64,000 bases of DNA. It comes from Nocardia beijingensis NBRC 16342 (GTDB lineage: Bacteria; Actinomycetota; Actinomycetes; Mycobacteriales; Mycobacteriaceae). The notes under the pieces were generated by a model. That model searched no databases, was not told where the DNA came from, and saw only the letters and a list, made by a program, of their open reading frames with translations. Positions 36,832 through 45,593 of this stretch are shown here, piece after piece. The position numbers and the translations under genes are program-made. Within the stretch, counting starts at the first letter, position 1; every line of letters begins with the position of its first letter. The stretch covers positions 124,001 through 188,000 of the forward strand of contig NZ_BDBC01000003.1 in NCBI RefSeq assembly GCF_001612785.1. The letters are read 5' to 3'.

Positions 36832-37701
36832 CTACTTCAGCAAGCGCGACATCCGCCGGTCCGCGAGGATCTTGCCGCCGGTCTGACAGGTGGGGCAGTA
36901 CTGGAAGGACCGTTCGGCGTAGGAGACCTCGCGGACCGTGTCGCCGCAGACCGGGCAGGGTTGCCCGGTCCTGGCGTGCACCCGCATGCCGGAGCGCTTC
37001 TCGCCCTTGAGGCGGGCGGCGTCCTGGCCGACGGAACGACCCACCGCGTCGGTGAGCACCGTGCGCATCGCGGTGTACAGTTCGGCCACCTTGTCGGCCG
37101 GGAGCGTTTTGGTGTTCGCGAACGGCGATATCCGCGCTGTGTGCAGGATCTCGTCGGAGTAGGCGTTGCCGACACCCGCCAGCAGCGACTGGTCCACGAG
37201 TGCGGTCTTGATCCGCTGCGAAGTGCCGTGCAGGATGTCGGCGAACTGCGCCTCGGTCACCTCCAGCGCGTCGGGGCCGAGGCGCGCGATACCGGGGACC
37301 GCCTTCGGATCCGGCACCACGTACACCGCGAGCCGCTTCTTCGTGCCCGCTTCGGTGAGGTCGAACGCGGGCGTCGCCCCTTCGGGCGTGAAGAAGTGCA
37401 CCCGCAACGCCAGCGGGCTCTTGCCGCCCGGTTTGGGCGGTGCCGGGCTCGGTTCGTCGATCCAGCGCAGCCATCCACCCCGCGACAGGTGCGTGACCAG
37501 CCACAACCCGTCACATTCCAGGCCGAGGAATTTGCCCCAGCGCCCCGCGCCGGTGACGTCTCGGCCGGACAGGGCGGTGACCGGGGGCTCGAACGTCTTG
37601 ACGGCGCTCAACGCGGCCACGTCGACGCGGCCGACCACGGCGCCGACCGCATGCTCCCGGAGGAACTGAGCCAACGCCTCCACTTCCGGTAGCTCAGGCA
37701 C
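36832..37701 (-). CDS. Fpg/Nei family DNA glycosylase
   Basis: A base excision repair glycosylase/AP lyase of 289 residues. The GTG at 37701 gives an N-terminal Pro-Glu (VPELPEVEAL), where the Pro becomes the catalytic residue after Met removal. Helix-two-turn-helix elements are in QRIKTALVDQSLLAGVGNAYSDEIL, and the C-terminal zinc finger has four Cys (PCPVCGDTVREVSYAERSFQYCPTCQ). All are present, so the enzyme should be active on oxidised bases; Fpg versus Nei is not decided. TAGTCT (37714-37709) lies 7 nt before the GTG, a leaderless start. M. tuberculosis has a truncated relative, Rv0944, near pgi. Confidence 0.93.
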   Translation of the reverse strand: MPELPEVEALAQFLREHAVGAVVGRVDVAALSAVKTFEPPVTALSGRDVTGAGRWGKFLGLECDGLWLVTHLSRGGWLRWIDEPSPAPPKPGGKSPLALRVHFFTPEGATPAFDLTEAGTKKRLAVYVVPDPKAVPGIARLGPDALEVTEAQFADILHGTSQRIKTALVDQSLLAGVGNAYSDEILHTARISPFANTKTLPADKVAELYTAMRTVLTDAVGRSVGQDAARLKGEKRSGMRVHARTGQPCPVCGDTVREVSYAERSFQYCPTCQTGGKILADRRMSRLLK

Positions 37702-37761
37702 GGGGTTCAGACTACCCAGCCCTACCGACAACCTGCCGGTTCTCGCACGGCGGCGGGCGGA

Positions 37762-38505
37762 TCACGCCCCGCGGCGCAGCAGGTAGATGTCCATGATCCA
37801 GCCCTTCCGCTCGCGCAGCTCGGCGCGCCGCCGGACGATCCGCTCCCCCACCTCGGCCAGCGGCCCTTCGATCAACGTCTCGTCCGGCATGCCGAGGTAG
37901 GCGCCCCACCAGATGTGCACATCGGGGTCCTGGATCGCGGTGAACGAGCAGTCACCGTCCAACATCACCAGCGCGTTCTCCGCGCCCAGCCCCTCCTCGC
38001 GCAGGCGGCGGCCGGTGGTGATGCGCACCGGTTCGCCGATGCCGTGCAGCACGATCCGGTGCCGTGCGGCCAGGGCCTGTGCGCTGGTGATGCCGGGAAC
38101 AACCTCGTATTCGAAACGCACCGCGCCGCGAGCGAGCACCAGCTCGACCATCCGCAGCGTGCTGTCGTAGAGCGCGGGATCACCCCAGACCAGGATGCCG
38201 CCGACGCCGTCGGCCGCCGCGAACGCCGCTTCCAGCAGCGCCGACCGGCGATCGTGCCAGTCGTCGACCACGTCGACGTAATCCGCCGGCGTGCGGTCCC
38301 GCGGCGGATCGGCGATCGGCACGATCCGGTACGGCCGATCCATGTGCTCGGCCAGAATCGCTGTCCGCACGTCGGCCAGTTCCCGCTTGGCCTCCCCCTT
38401 GCCGATGACGAAGAACGTCTCGACCTGCCGCATCGCCTTGACCGCCTGCACGGTGACCTGGTCGGGATCGCCGGCGCCGATACCGATCACGTAGAGCTTG
38501 CGCAT
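37762..38505 (-). CDS. cobF: Precorrin-6A synthase (deacetylating)
   Basis: CobF methylates C-1 of precorrin-5 with loss of acetate in the aerobic vitamin B12 pathway. The 247-residue protein has the N-terminal SAM-methylase fold ([22 protein letters not shown]), the [14 protein letters not shown] loop, [17 protein letters not shown], and the C-terminal [15 protein letters not shown] characteristic of CobF. No other cob gene is near, so it is isolated from the main pathway cluster. It is divergent from thyA. Confidence 0.92.
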   Translation of the reverse strand: MRKLYVIGIGAGDPDQVTVQAVKAMRQVETFFVIGKGEAKRELADVRTAILAEHMDRPYRIVPIADPPRDRTPADYVDVVDDWHDRRSALLEAAFAAADGVGGILVWGDPALYDSTLRMVELVLARGAVRFEYEVVPGITSAQALAARHRIVLHGIGEPVRITTGRRLREEGLGAENALVMLDGDCSFTAIQDPDVHIWWGAYLGMPDETLIEGPLAEVGERIVRRRAELRERKGWIMDIYLLRRGA

Positions 38506-38602
38506 GGGCCGAGCTTGCCAGGGCCGCCGCCGTCGGGCCGGGCCGGGGACGCGCCCGAACGGCTCGCGGGCAGTGCGAGGACGACGACTAGAGTTGCCAG
38601 AC

Positions 38603-39430
38603 GTGGCTCACGACGCGCTCGATCCGGCATCGGCTCCCGACACCCAGTACGAGGACCTGCTGCGGCTGGTGCTGACGTCCGGCACCAAGAAGGCCGATCG
38701 CACCGGCACCGGCACGCGCAGCATCTTCGGCCACCAATTGCGCTACGACCTCGCGGCGGGTTTCCCGCTGATCACCACGAAGAAGGTCCACCTCAAGTCG
38801 ATCGTCTACGAGTTGCTGTGGTTCCTGCGCGGCGACTCCAACGTCAGCTGGCTGCGCGAGCACGGCGTCTCCATCTGGGACGAATGGGCCGACGCCGACG
38901 GCGAACTCGGCCCGGTCTACGGCGTGCAGTGGCGGTCGTGGCCCGCGCCGGACGGCACGCACATCGACCAGATCTCCCAGGTGCTGCACACACTGCGCAC
39001 CGACCCCGACTCCCGGCGCATCATCGTCTCGGCGTGGAATGTCGCCGACCTGGACAAGATGGCGCTGGCGCCGTGCCACGCGTTCTTCCAGTTCCACGTG
39101 GCCGACGGGAAGCTGTCCTGCCAGCTCTACCAGCGCAGCGCCGACCTGTTCCTCGGCGTGCCGTTCAACATCGCCAGCTACGCCTTGCTGACCCACATGG
39201 TGGCCCAGCAGACCGAGCTGATCCCCGGCGACTTCATCTGGACCGGCGGAGACTGCCACATCTACGACAACCACCTCGATCAGGTCACCGAGCAACTCGG
39301 CCGCGACCCCTACCCGTTCCCCACGCTGCGGCTGCATCCCGCGCCGACGCTGTTCGACTACCGCTACGAGGACGTGGAGGTGGACGGCTACCGGCACCAT
39401 CCGGCCATCAAGGCCCCGGTGGCGGTGTGA
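38603..39430 (+). CDS. thyA: Thymidylate synthase
   Basis: Makes dTMP from dUMP using methylene-THF. The 275-residue protein has the [18 protein letters not shown] start region, [13 protein letters not shown], the catalytic Cys158 in [32 protein letters not shown], and the [11 protein letters not shown] folate site. This is the classical enzyme, not ThyX. The GTG at 38603 lies 8 nt after TAGAGT, with no ribosome site, so it is probably leaderless. Its stop overlaps the start of dihydrofolate reductase (GTGA): the two form a coupled folate/dTMP unit. Confidence 0.98.
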   Translation: MAHDALDPASAPDTQYEDLLRLVLTSGTKKADRTGTGTRSIFGHQLRYDLAAGFPLITTKKVHLKSIVYELLWFLRGDSNVSWLREHGVSIWDEWADADGELGPVYGVQWRSWPAPDGTHIDQISQVLHTLRTDPDSRRIIVSAWNVADLDKMALAPCHAFFQFHVADGKLSCQLYQRSADLFLGVPFNIASYALLTHMVAQQTELIPGDFIWTGGDCHIYDNHLDQVTEQLGRDPYPFPTLRLHPAPTLFDYRYEDVEVDGYRHHPAIKAPVAV

Positions 39431-39927
39431 GCGAGCGGACGGTCGGGCTGATCTGGGCGCAGACCCTGGACGGGGTGATCGGGTCCGGCAACAAGATTCC
39501 CTGGCGGCTGCCGGAGGACATGGCCCACTTCAAGGACGTCACCTGGGGACATCCCGTGGTGATGGGCCGCAGAACCTGGGATTCGCTGCCGCCGAGGTTC
39601 CGGCCGCTGGCCGGGCGGCGCAACATCGTGGTGACCAGGCAGCCGGACTGGTCGGCCGAAGGCGCCGAGCGGGCGTCGTCGGTGCCGGACGCGCTGGACA
39701 GCTGCGCACCGGACGCGGTCTGGGTGGCCGGTGGCGGCGAGATCTACCGGGCGGCGCTCGAGTTCGCGACGGACCTGAGCGTCACCGAGATCGATACCGC
39801 GGTCGAGGGCGACGCCTTCGCGCCGCCGATCGGACCGGAGTGGCGATCCGACGACCCGGAGCTATGGCGCACCTCCACCACCGGTCTGCGCTTCCGCATC
39901 CGGCACTACACCCGCCGGTCCGCTTAG
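39427..39927 (+). CDS. folA: Dihydrofolate reductase
   Basis: Reduces dihydrofolate made by ThyA back to THF; the target of trimethoprim. The 166-residue protein has [30 protein letters not shown] (active-site Asp/Glu and the folate loop), [24 protein letters not shown], and [15 protein letters not shown]. Length is normal. It starts with GTG at 39427, sharing four bases with the thyA stop. A weak hairpin at 39956-39971 may end the transcript. Confidence 0.97.
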   Translation: MSERTVGLIWAQTLDGVIGSGNKIPWRLPEDMAHFKDVTWGHPVVMGRRTWDSLPPRFRPLAGRRNIVVTRQPDWSAEGAERASSVPDALDSCAPDAVWVAGGGEIYRAALEFATDLSVTEIDTAVEGDAFAPPIGPEWRSDDPELWRTSTTGLRFRIRHYTRRSA

Positions 39928-40112
39928 CGCGCCACGCCGTGCCGGCCCGCGAACGCCGCCCTCACGGGCGGGGCCGGTGAAACCCGGCCCGCGTCGCGGC
40001 GGACTCGGGCATACTCCTCGATATGCGGGCGGCCGGACCCGCGTCCGGTCGAACGCCTCGAGCCGTTGCCAGCAGCCCGGCATCGGCTGTGGTGCTCTGC
40101 GAAAGGCGGTCC

Positions 40113-40439
40113 ATGGAAAAGAAATCGCTGACTGCGGTCGCGCGCCAGCAACTGAAGCTGGCCGCCCTCGCCACGAGCGGGCGCAGTTCACAGACAATCT
40201 ATGGCGGCCACACGCACACGCTGCGGCAAACGGTGGTCGGCCTGTCGGCCGGGCACAGTCTGGCCGAACACGACAACACGGGCGAGGCCACTTTGCTGGT
40301 GCTCAGCGGCACCCTGGTGTTGCTCAGCGGCGCCAACGAATGGAAAGGCTCCGAGGGCGACCTGATCGTGGTGCCCAAGGCGCGCCACAGCGTCAAGGCG
40401 ATCGACGACGTGGCGTTCCTGCTGACGGTGGCGATGTAG
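40113..40439 (+). CDS. Cupin domain protein
   Basis: A 108-residue single cupin. A metal-binding pattern appears in HTHTLRQTVVGLSAGHSLAEHDNTGEATLLVLSG (first motif) and GDLIVVPKARHSV (second motif). Members include small oxygenases and sensors, many unassigned. The ATG at 40113 follows GAAAGGCGG; the in-frame ATG at 40023 would add 30 residues with no homology. It stands alone 58 bp before the DyP gene and is transcribed the same way, but a separate DyP promoter suggests its own unit. Confidence 0.8.
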   Translation: MEKKSLTAVARQQLKLAALATSGRSSQTIYGGHTHTLRQTVVGLSAGHSLAEHDNTGEATLLVLSGTLVLLSGANEWKGSEGDLIVVPKARHSVKAIDDVAFLLTVAM

Positions 40440-40497
40440 TCCGCCACGATGCGGGTCGGCACCCCGGCCGCACCGGCCTGGCATTAGGGTGTCGATC

Positions 40498-41550
40498 ATG
40501 GGTGAGCCGCAGCCGATCCTCGAACCGCTCACACCGTCCGCGATCTTCTTGGTCGCCACGATCGACGAGGGTGGCGAAGCGGCGGTCCGCGACCTGCTCG
40601 CCGATATCACCGGCTTGCGCCGCTCGGTGGGCTTCCGCCTGCCCGGCGCGAACCTGACCTGCGTCACGTCGATCGGCTCCGACGCATGGGATCGCCTGTT
40701 CGCCGGGCCGAAACCGGCTGAGCTGCATCCGTTCCCCGGTTATGTCGGCCCGCGCCACACCGCGCCCGCGACGCCGGGCGACCTGCTGTTCCACATCAAG
40801 TCCGAAGTGCAGGACGCCTGTTTCGAGCTGGCGATGGCCATCGGCGACCGGCTGGCGGGCGCGGGGACGATCGTGGACGAGACCGTCGGCTTCCGCTACT
40901 TCGAGCAGCGCGACCTGCTCGGTTTCGTGGACGGCACGGAGAACCCGGAGGGCCACGCGGCTTTCGCGGCGGCTCTGGTCGGCGACGAGGACCCGGAGTT
41001 CACCGGCGGCAGCTACGTGATCGTGCAGAAGTACACCCACCCGTTGGAGGACTGGCGCGCGCTGTCGGTGGAAGAGCAGGAGCGCGTCATCGGCCGCACC
41101 AAACTGGACGACTTCGAACTCCCCGACGAGGTCAAGCCCGCCGACTCGCACGTCGAGGTCAACACGCTGATCGATCCGGACGGCACCGAACGCCAGATCC
41201 TGCGCGGCAACATGCCGTTCGGCAGCGTGCGCGAGGGCGTGTTCGGCACCTACTACATCGCCTACGCGGCCACGCCGAGCGTCACCGAACGCATGCTCAC
41301 CCGGATGTTCCTCGGCACCGATGAGGCGGCCTACGACCGCATCCTCGATTTCTCCGTCGCCCACACCGGCACCTCGTTCTTCGCACCCACCGTCGATTTC
41401 CTCGACGACCTGCCTCCGGCGCCGTGGGAGGCGGCGGAATCCACGGTGTCGGTGGACACCGACGGTCGCACAGAACTGCCCGGCACCGCCGCGCCCGCGG
41501 GCGACGGCGCCCTCGGTATCGGCTCGTTGAAAAGGAGCATCAGGTCATGA
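40498..41550 (+). CDS. DyP-type peroxidase with encapsulin targeting peptide
   Basis: A haem peroxidase of 350 residues. The GFVDGTENP motif with distal Asp145, the proximal His218 in DSHVEVNT, and Arg236 in LRGNMP are visible. The C-terminal tail, after an acidic Pro/Ala-rich linker, ends with DGALGIGSLKRSIRS, the known cargo-loading peptide pattern (GxLxIGSLK) that docks inside encapsulin shells. The encapsulin gene follows directly and overlaps by 4 bp. TAGGGT (40485-40490) lies 7 nt before the ATG at 40498, so it is probably leaderless; a GTG at 40489 is less likely. Confidence 0.96.
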   Translation: MGEPQPILEPLTPSAIFLVATIDEGGEAAVRDLLADITGLRRSVGFRLPGANLTCVTSIGSDAWDRLFAGPKPAELHPFPGYVGPRHTAPATPGDLLFHIKSEVQDACFELAMAIGDRLAGAGTIVDETVGFRYFEQRDLLGFVDGTENPEGHAAFAAALVGDEDPEFTGGSYVIVQKYTHPLEDWRALSVEEQERVIGRTKLDDFELPDEVKPADSHVEVNTLIDPDGTERQILRGNMPFGSVREGVFGTYYIAYAATPSVTERMLTRMFLGTDEAAYDRILDFSVAHTGTSFFAPTVDFLDDLPPAPWEAAESTVSVDTDGRTELPGTAAPAGDGALGIGSLKRSIRS

Positions 41551-42347
41551 ACAACCTCCATCGCGAACTCGCGCCGATCACCTCCGAGGCGTGGGCCGCC
41601 ATCGAGGAGGAGGCGACGCGCACGTTCAAGCGGCACATCGCGGGCAGGCGCGTCGTCGACCTGTCCGGCCCGCACGGCGTCGACTACTCCGCGGTGGGCA
41701 CGGGACACACCACGGCGATCGACTCGCCGGACGCCGGGGTGTTCGCCCGGCAGCGGGTGGTCGCGCCGCTGGTCGAGCTGCGCGTGCCGTTCACGCTCTC
41801 CCGCGAGGAACTCGACGACGTGGAGCGCGGCGCGCAGGACACCGATCTGGACCCGGTGAAGGACGCCGCGAAGAAGATCGCGTTCGCCGAGGACCGGGCG
41901 ATCTTCGAAGGGTATCCGGCCGCGCACATCACCGGCATCCGCGCCAGCTCGTCCAACGACCCGATCACGCTGCCGAGTGACACCAGGCTGGTGCCGGAGG
42001 CGATCGCGCAGGCGTTGAGCGCCCTGCGGCTGGCCGGTGTTGACGGTCCGTACTCGGTGCTGCTCAGCGCCGACCTGTACACCGCCGTCAGCGAGATCTC
42101 CGACCACGGCCACATGATCCGCACGCACATCGAGCGCCTGATCCCGGAAGGGGAGATCATCTGGGCGCCCGCCATCGACGGCGCGATCGTGCTCACCACC
42201 CGCGGCGGCGACTTCGATCTGCGGATCGGCCAGGATCTGTCCATCGGTTACCTGTCACATGACAGCTCCTCGGTGCAGCTGTACTTCCAGCAGAGCCTGA
42301 CGTTCCTGGTGTACACCGCCGAGGCAGCGGTCCCGCTCACCCTGTGA
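41547..42347 (+). CDS. Encapsulin (family 1) shell protein
   Basis: A 266-residue shell protein with an HK97 fold. The NLHRELAPITSEAWAAIEEEATRTFKRHIAGRRVVDL start, GPHGVDYSAVGTGHT, and the C-terminal DLRIGQDLSIGYLSHDSSSVQLYFQQSLTFLV are typical of family 1 encapsulins (linocin M18-like). It builds a compartment of about 20-30 nm that holds the DyP enzyme from the same operon. AGGAG lies 10 nt before the ATG at 41547, which overlaps the DyP stop (ATGA). No further cargo gene is adjacent. Confidence 0.96.
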   Translation: MNNLHRELAPITSEAWAAIEEEATRTFKRHIAGRRVVDLSGPHGVDYSAVGTGHTTAIDSPDAGVFARQRVVAPLVELRVPFTLSREELDDVERGAQDTDLDPVKDAAKKIAFAEDRAIFEGYPAAHITGIRASSSNDPITLPSDTRLVPEAIAQALSALRLAGVDGPYSVLLSADLYTAVSEISDHGHMIRTHIERLIPEGEIIWAPAIDGAIVLTTRGGDFDLRIGQDLSIGYLSHDSSSVQLYFQQSLTFLVYTAEAAVPLTL

Positions 42348-42416
42348 GCACCGTTCAGAACTGGGAACGGCCGGGGTGTGTGCGCTCGGGGCGCGAAGCG
42401 GTACGGTGGGCCGGAA

Positions 42417-42971
42417 ATGCGCCATGAACAGGTAGGTGAGATGACGGCGGTGCGGGCAGGTGTCGTCCCGACGCAGCGCGCCGTGTTCTACAGCGTGCTC
42501 GGCATACTGGCGACGGTCATGATCTGCGGCTCGTTCGTCGCCGCGTTCGGAGTGAACCGGGTGTTCACCGGTTTACTGGCCGGAGCCGTCGTCGGTATCG
42601 CGGTGCTGGTCGCGCTGTTCACCCGCGACGCCGTCGTGCTCACCGATCACGCCATCTACCGGCGCAAGCCGTGGACGGTCTCCCGGATCTCGTGGGATCG
42701 GGTGGTAGCCGGGCGCTTCGCGCTGGACGAGCGCGACCGGTGGTCGCTGGCGCTGGACCTCTCCGGCGGCGACGAACCGCACGGCGAACTGGTGCTGCTG
42801 TCCATCCCCCCGGTGGTCCGCCCGGTCGCGGGAGCGTACGACCTGCGTAAACGCGATCAGGTTACGGAGATCCGGGCGATCCTGCGGCACAAACGGATTC
42901 CGGTGACCGTGCTACCGCAGATCGCGGGCGCGTTGCAGGAGCACTGGCAGATCGCGCCGCCGACGCACTGA
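42417..42971 (+). CDS. Membrane protein with two TM helices and a PH-like soluble part
   Basis: A 184-residue protein. Two close hydrophobic helices (about 26-45 and 49-67) are followed by a soluble region with strand-rich VVLTDHAIYRRKPWTVSRISWDRVVAG, which resembles a bacterial PH domain, and a helical C-terminus. The function is unknown. Start choice: the ATG at 42417 (TACGGT 9 nt upstream) or the ATG at 42441 after AGGTAGGTGAG; the second has the better ribosome site but both keep the whole fold. It lies 70 bp after the encapsulin gene. Confidence 0.65.
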   Translation: MRHEQVGEMTAVRAGVVPTQRAVFYSVLGILATVMICGSFVAAFGVNRVFTGLLAGAVVGIAVLVALFTRDAVVLTDHAIYRRKPWTVSRISWDRVVAGRFALDERDRWSLALDLSGGDEPHGELVLLSIPPVVRPVAGAYDLRKRDQVTEIRAILRHKRIPVTVLPQIAGALQEHWQIAPPTH

Positions 42972-42993
42972 GCCGGATCTTTCGCTTTTCTGC

Positions 42994-43566
42994 TCAGCGC
43001 AACTCGCGGATCAGCACATCGAAACGCGGGGCATCGGGCCAAGATGGGCGCAGCCATCCGACTCTTTCCCAGCCCCAACGCCGATATCGCTGGTAGGCGC
43101 GCTCGTTGTCCGCTTCGACGAGCAGTGTCGCGCGCTGTTCGGTTCGGGAGCCGAGCAGCTCATCATGCAGTGCCCGCGCTATGCCCCGCCCGGCATATTC
43201 CGCGCACACCATGATCTCGCTGAGCCCGAATGTGCGCCTACCGTCTTCGGCAGTGAACTCTTCGACGTCACTACTGTCGAGATGCAATCCCGTCCACCAT
43301 CGCGCGTTCGGCGGTAACGGCCATCCCCAGATCTGCCCCGCCGGTTCACCGTCGACTCGAGCGAGCACATACGCGAATCCGCTGCCACGAGGACCGGTGT
43401 AGGAATCGAACCGGCGCATGAATTCCGAAGGCGAGTCGAACGGGTCTCCCGAGGCGATGGCATCGACGTATGAACGCCGGTAGACATGCTCGACAATCTC
43501 TCTTCGCGCACGTGCTTCGTCAGCGGTGTAGTGCTCGAATTTCAGGCCATCCGGCAGGCCGGTCAT
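42994..43566 (-). CDS. GNAT family N-acetyltransferase
   Basis: A 190-residue acetyltransferase. The acetyl-CoA site is EIMVCAEYAGRGIARALHDELL (about residues 118-139, motif A), followed by RATLLVEADNERAYQRYRRWGWERVG. The N-terminal part has a GxxAGQIWGWPLPP strand. It may modify an amine, an antibiotic or a protein. The ATG at 43566 overlaps the stop of the upstream HTH/TPR regulator (ATGA), so the two are made together; this suggests a role tied to that regulator. Confidence 0.9.
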   Translation of the reverse strand: MTGLPDGLKFEHYTADEARARREIVEHVYRRSYVDAIASGDPFDSPSEFMRRFDSYTGPRGSGFAYVLARVDGEPAGQIWGWPLPPNARWWTGLHLDSSDVEEFTAEDGRRTFGLSEIMVCAEYAGRGIARALHDELLGSRTEQRATLLVEADNERAYQRYRRWGWERVGWLRPSWPDAPRFDVLIRELR

Positions 43567-44918
43567 GCGGTCACCGCCTTCTGTGCCAGAGAGTCGTACA
43601 GGTCGCGGAACTCCGCACCGGCGGGCACCCGATCGACTGCTGTCCGAACCGGCGCGAGGCGGCGTAGTGTGCGTGTCGACGCAATGGCGGACAAGTCCGA
43701 CAACGCCGGGTACCCGTGCTCGAGCGCGCCAGTGATATCTCCCAGACGAGCCCTGGTCGCGGCGGACCATGCGCGGACGATTGTGGCGTTACGCATGGCC
43801 GCGGGGTGCTCGACCGCAGCCGAGTACATTTCGACAGATCGGCGCAGGTCGCCGATGTCTGCATAACCGCGTGCTTCGTGGTCGGCGACCTCCGAGTAGG
43901 TCACGAATCGCAGCCATTGCGGAACTTCTTCCAGCGGCTCGGACTGCATGGCCTGATCCAACTCTCGCCATGCGGTCGCGATAGCACGCCCGAAAGCAAT
44001 TCTGTCACCGAGTATTCCGCACGCCTGCGCCTCACGAACAGCTATCAGAGCATGTATCCGTCCTGGTGGCCGACCGCGCATCAAGGTGCGGGCACGATCA
44101 GCGAGTTGCAGTGCCTTGTGGGGGCTTCCTCCTCGATTGGCGCGAGCAAGGGAGCTGGATTGATTCGCCGCAATCAGGCAAGTGTGTGCGATGAGGTCAT
44201 CGTCGTTCGCCTCGGTGCCGAGAGCCATGGCATCAGCAAAGCACCGGCGCGCAAGAGGGTGCCGGTCCGCGTCATAGGCCAACCACCCGGCGAGCACGGC
44301 GAGTTCTCCGGTCGCCTTGGTGAAGGCGCTGCCAGTAGCGGAATCGAATACACCGGTTTGAAGCCGGTCCAGGGCGTGCGCCAGCTTGTCGACGGCGAAA
44401 CCGACCAGTTGTGCACCGCCTGTGCGCTGATCCTCCTGACCGAGCGCATCGATATCGGCCAACAGCCGTTCGGCATCACTCATGCCGATTCGGTCGGCGC
44501 TGTCCGGGACAAGCACCGCGACCGCGCCTACCGCGGCTAGCTTGCTGAACTCACGCCGCTTCACATCGTCCTCGACTTCCCGCACACGCATACCGACCGC
44601 ACCGTCACCAGCATTGGCCGGTTCGGGCTGGATGGTTTCTGCCCCGCTAAGAACAGGATGCCCTCCGGTTTTCGGTGGTGCACCTGCCAACTGATGCCAG
44701 AACCGCTCCCGCTGCGCCGGTTCGAGGCCGTTGTAGATCGTGTCGAGCGCTTCGGCCGACCGCCCTCTGACCGGACGCTCCGCTGTGGTCCTCTGTTCCC
44801 ACTTCTGCACAGTCGCAGTCTGAAACCCGACCTTCTCGGCGAACTCCTCTTGTGTCATGCGCAGAGCAACCTCGCGCAGCGCTCGGACTTCTTTTCGTGT
44901 CCATGTGCTGACGATCAA
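43563..44918 (-). CDS. XRE-type helix-turn-helix regulator with TPR-like C-terminus
   Basis: A 451-residue protein in the same layout as the regulator at 11.2-12.4 kb. Residues 8-60 form the helix-turn-helix (RKEVRALREVALRMTQEEFAEKVGF, then TATVQKWEQR). RREFSKLAAVGAVAVLVP at 121-138 is the twin-Arg plus hydrophobic segment seen in both proteins. The rest is helical with TPR-like repeats. The start is not certain: a TTG at 44918 follows GAGGGG by 7 nt; a TTG at 44945 is upstream. It is coupled to the GNAT gene and divergent from a three-gene set; a repeated CGTACGA site lies in the 200-bp gap. Confidence 0.85.
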   Translation of the reverse strand: MIVSTWTRKEVRALREVALRMTQEEFAEKVGFQTATVQKWEQRTTAERPVRGRSAEALDTIYNGLEPAQRERFWHQLAGAPPKTGGHPVLSGAETIQPEPANAGDGAVGMRVREVEDDVKRREFSKLAAVGAVAVLVPDSADRIGMSDAERLLADIDALGQEDQRTGGAQLVGFAVDKLAHALDRLQTGVFDSATGSAFTKATGELAVLAGWLAYDADRHPLARRCFADAMALGTEANDDDLIAHTCLIAANQSSSLARANRGGSPHKALQLADRARTLMRGRPPGRIHALIAVREAQACGILGDRIAFGRAIATAWRELDQAMQSEPLEEVPQWLRFVTYSEVADHEARGYADIGDLRRSVEMYSAAVEHPAAMRNATIVRAWSAATRARLGDITGALEHGYPALSDLSAIASTRTLRRLAPVRTAVDRVPAGAEFRDLYDSLAQKAVTA

Positions 44919-44950
44919 TACCCACCCCTCGCCCGTGCCCTCCAACGGTC

Positions 44951-44968
44951 CGTACGAGAAGCGTACGA
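44951..44968. promoter_or_regulatory. CGTACGA direct repeat, candidate operator
   Basis: CGTACGA occurs at 44951-44957 and 44962-44968, an 11-bp period that places both copies on one face of the helix. It lies 33 bp before the regulator start and 150 bp before the divergent gene. Confidence 0.45.
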
Positions 44969-45117
44969 CCTCGAGGCGAGTTGTGTGCCTGGGATCACAT
45001 GCTCAGCGCGGACAAGCTGGAAGAGCCCCGCCGCCGGGTCGATGCGATGCCTTGACCGGCTCCCCGGCGGCGGGCGCACACCAAGGCCGAGCAAGCTGAC
45101 CAAGAGGTCTAACACCG

Positions 45118-45579
45118 ATGGCACACATATCTTTCGGGGACACACCCCGGTCTCGCTGCCACTTCTACCGGCGCGTGTGTGATTTGCCCGCTGTCATCGA
45201 CCCGCCGGAGCTGGGGCGCATCATCATGCGCGCGTCGTACGTCGGAGCGTTGACCATGCCCGCTCCGTTAGGGCGAGCCGTCAGGCAAGTCATGCAGCGC
45301 CGCAGGGATGCGATAGGGCCGATTGTCGCGCATCCTCGCTCGAACAGGTGGACCTACATTGTGCGGCCGGATCTACCCGACGACACAAAACTTTTCGCGG
45401 AGATGTTCCGGCTCGACGTGTCGATTGTCCGGGAGGGCGGCACGGTGGCACTGCCGTCGCCCACAGCCGAGTCCGGCGCTGTCCGGCATTGGATAGAGAC
45501 ACCGCGGGACAGATACCGCCCGTCCGGAATGGTTGTAGTCCAGGCTATCCGGGCATGTGCCGATCCAGGCAGGCGATGA
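45118..45579 (+). CDS. Conserved protein of unknown function, first gene of the island set
   Basis: A 153-residue basic protein. After an uncertain N-terminus it has MRASYVGALTMPAPLGRAVRQVMQRRRDAIGPIVAHP, then a strand-rich part with NRWTYIVRPDLPDDTKLFAEMFRLDVSIVREGGTVALPSP and a YRPSG end. I have an impression of similar proteins beside HTH/TPR regulators in actinomycetes, with no known role. The ATG at 45118 lacks a good ribosome site; an ATG at 45226 begins at the conserved-looking part. Its stop overlaps an ATG of the next gene (45576). Confidence 0.6.
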   Translation: MAHISFGDTPRSRCHFYRRVCDLPAVIDPPELGRIIMRASYVGALTMPAPLGRAVRQVMQRRRDAIGPIVAHPRSNRWTYIVRPDLPDDTKLFAEMFRLDVSIVREGGTVALPSPTAESGAVRHWIETPRDRYRPSGMVVVQAIRACADPGRR

Positions 45580-45593
45580 CGGGAGAAAGCGCG

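Noticed and set aside
42351..42370. Terminator after encapsulin
   Set aside because: Only a 6-bp stem (CCGTTC/GAACGG) with an 8-nt loop is present, too weak to report as a feature.
43563..44918. Twin-arginine export signal in the HTH/TPR regulators
   Set aside because: The RR motif is internal, after the DNA-binding domain, so it cannot be a normal N-terminal Tat signal; kept only as a structural observation.
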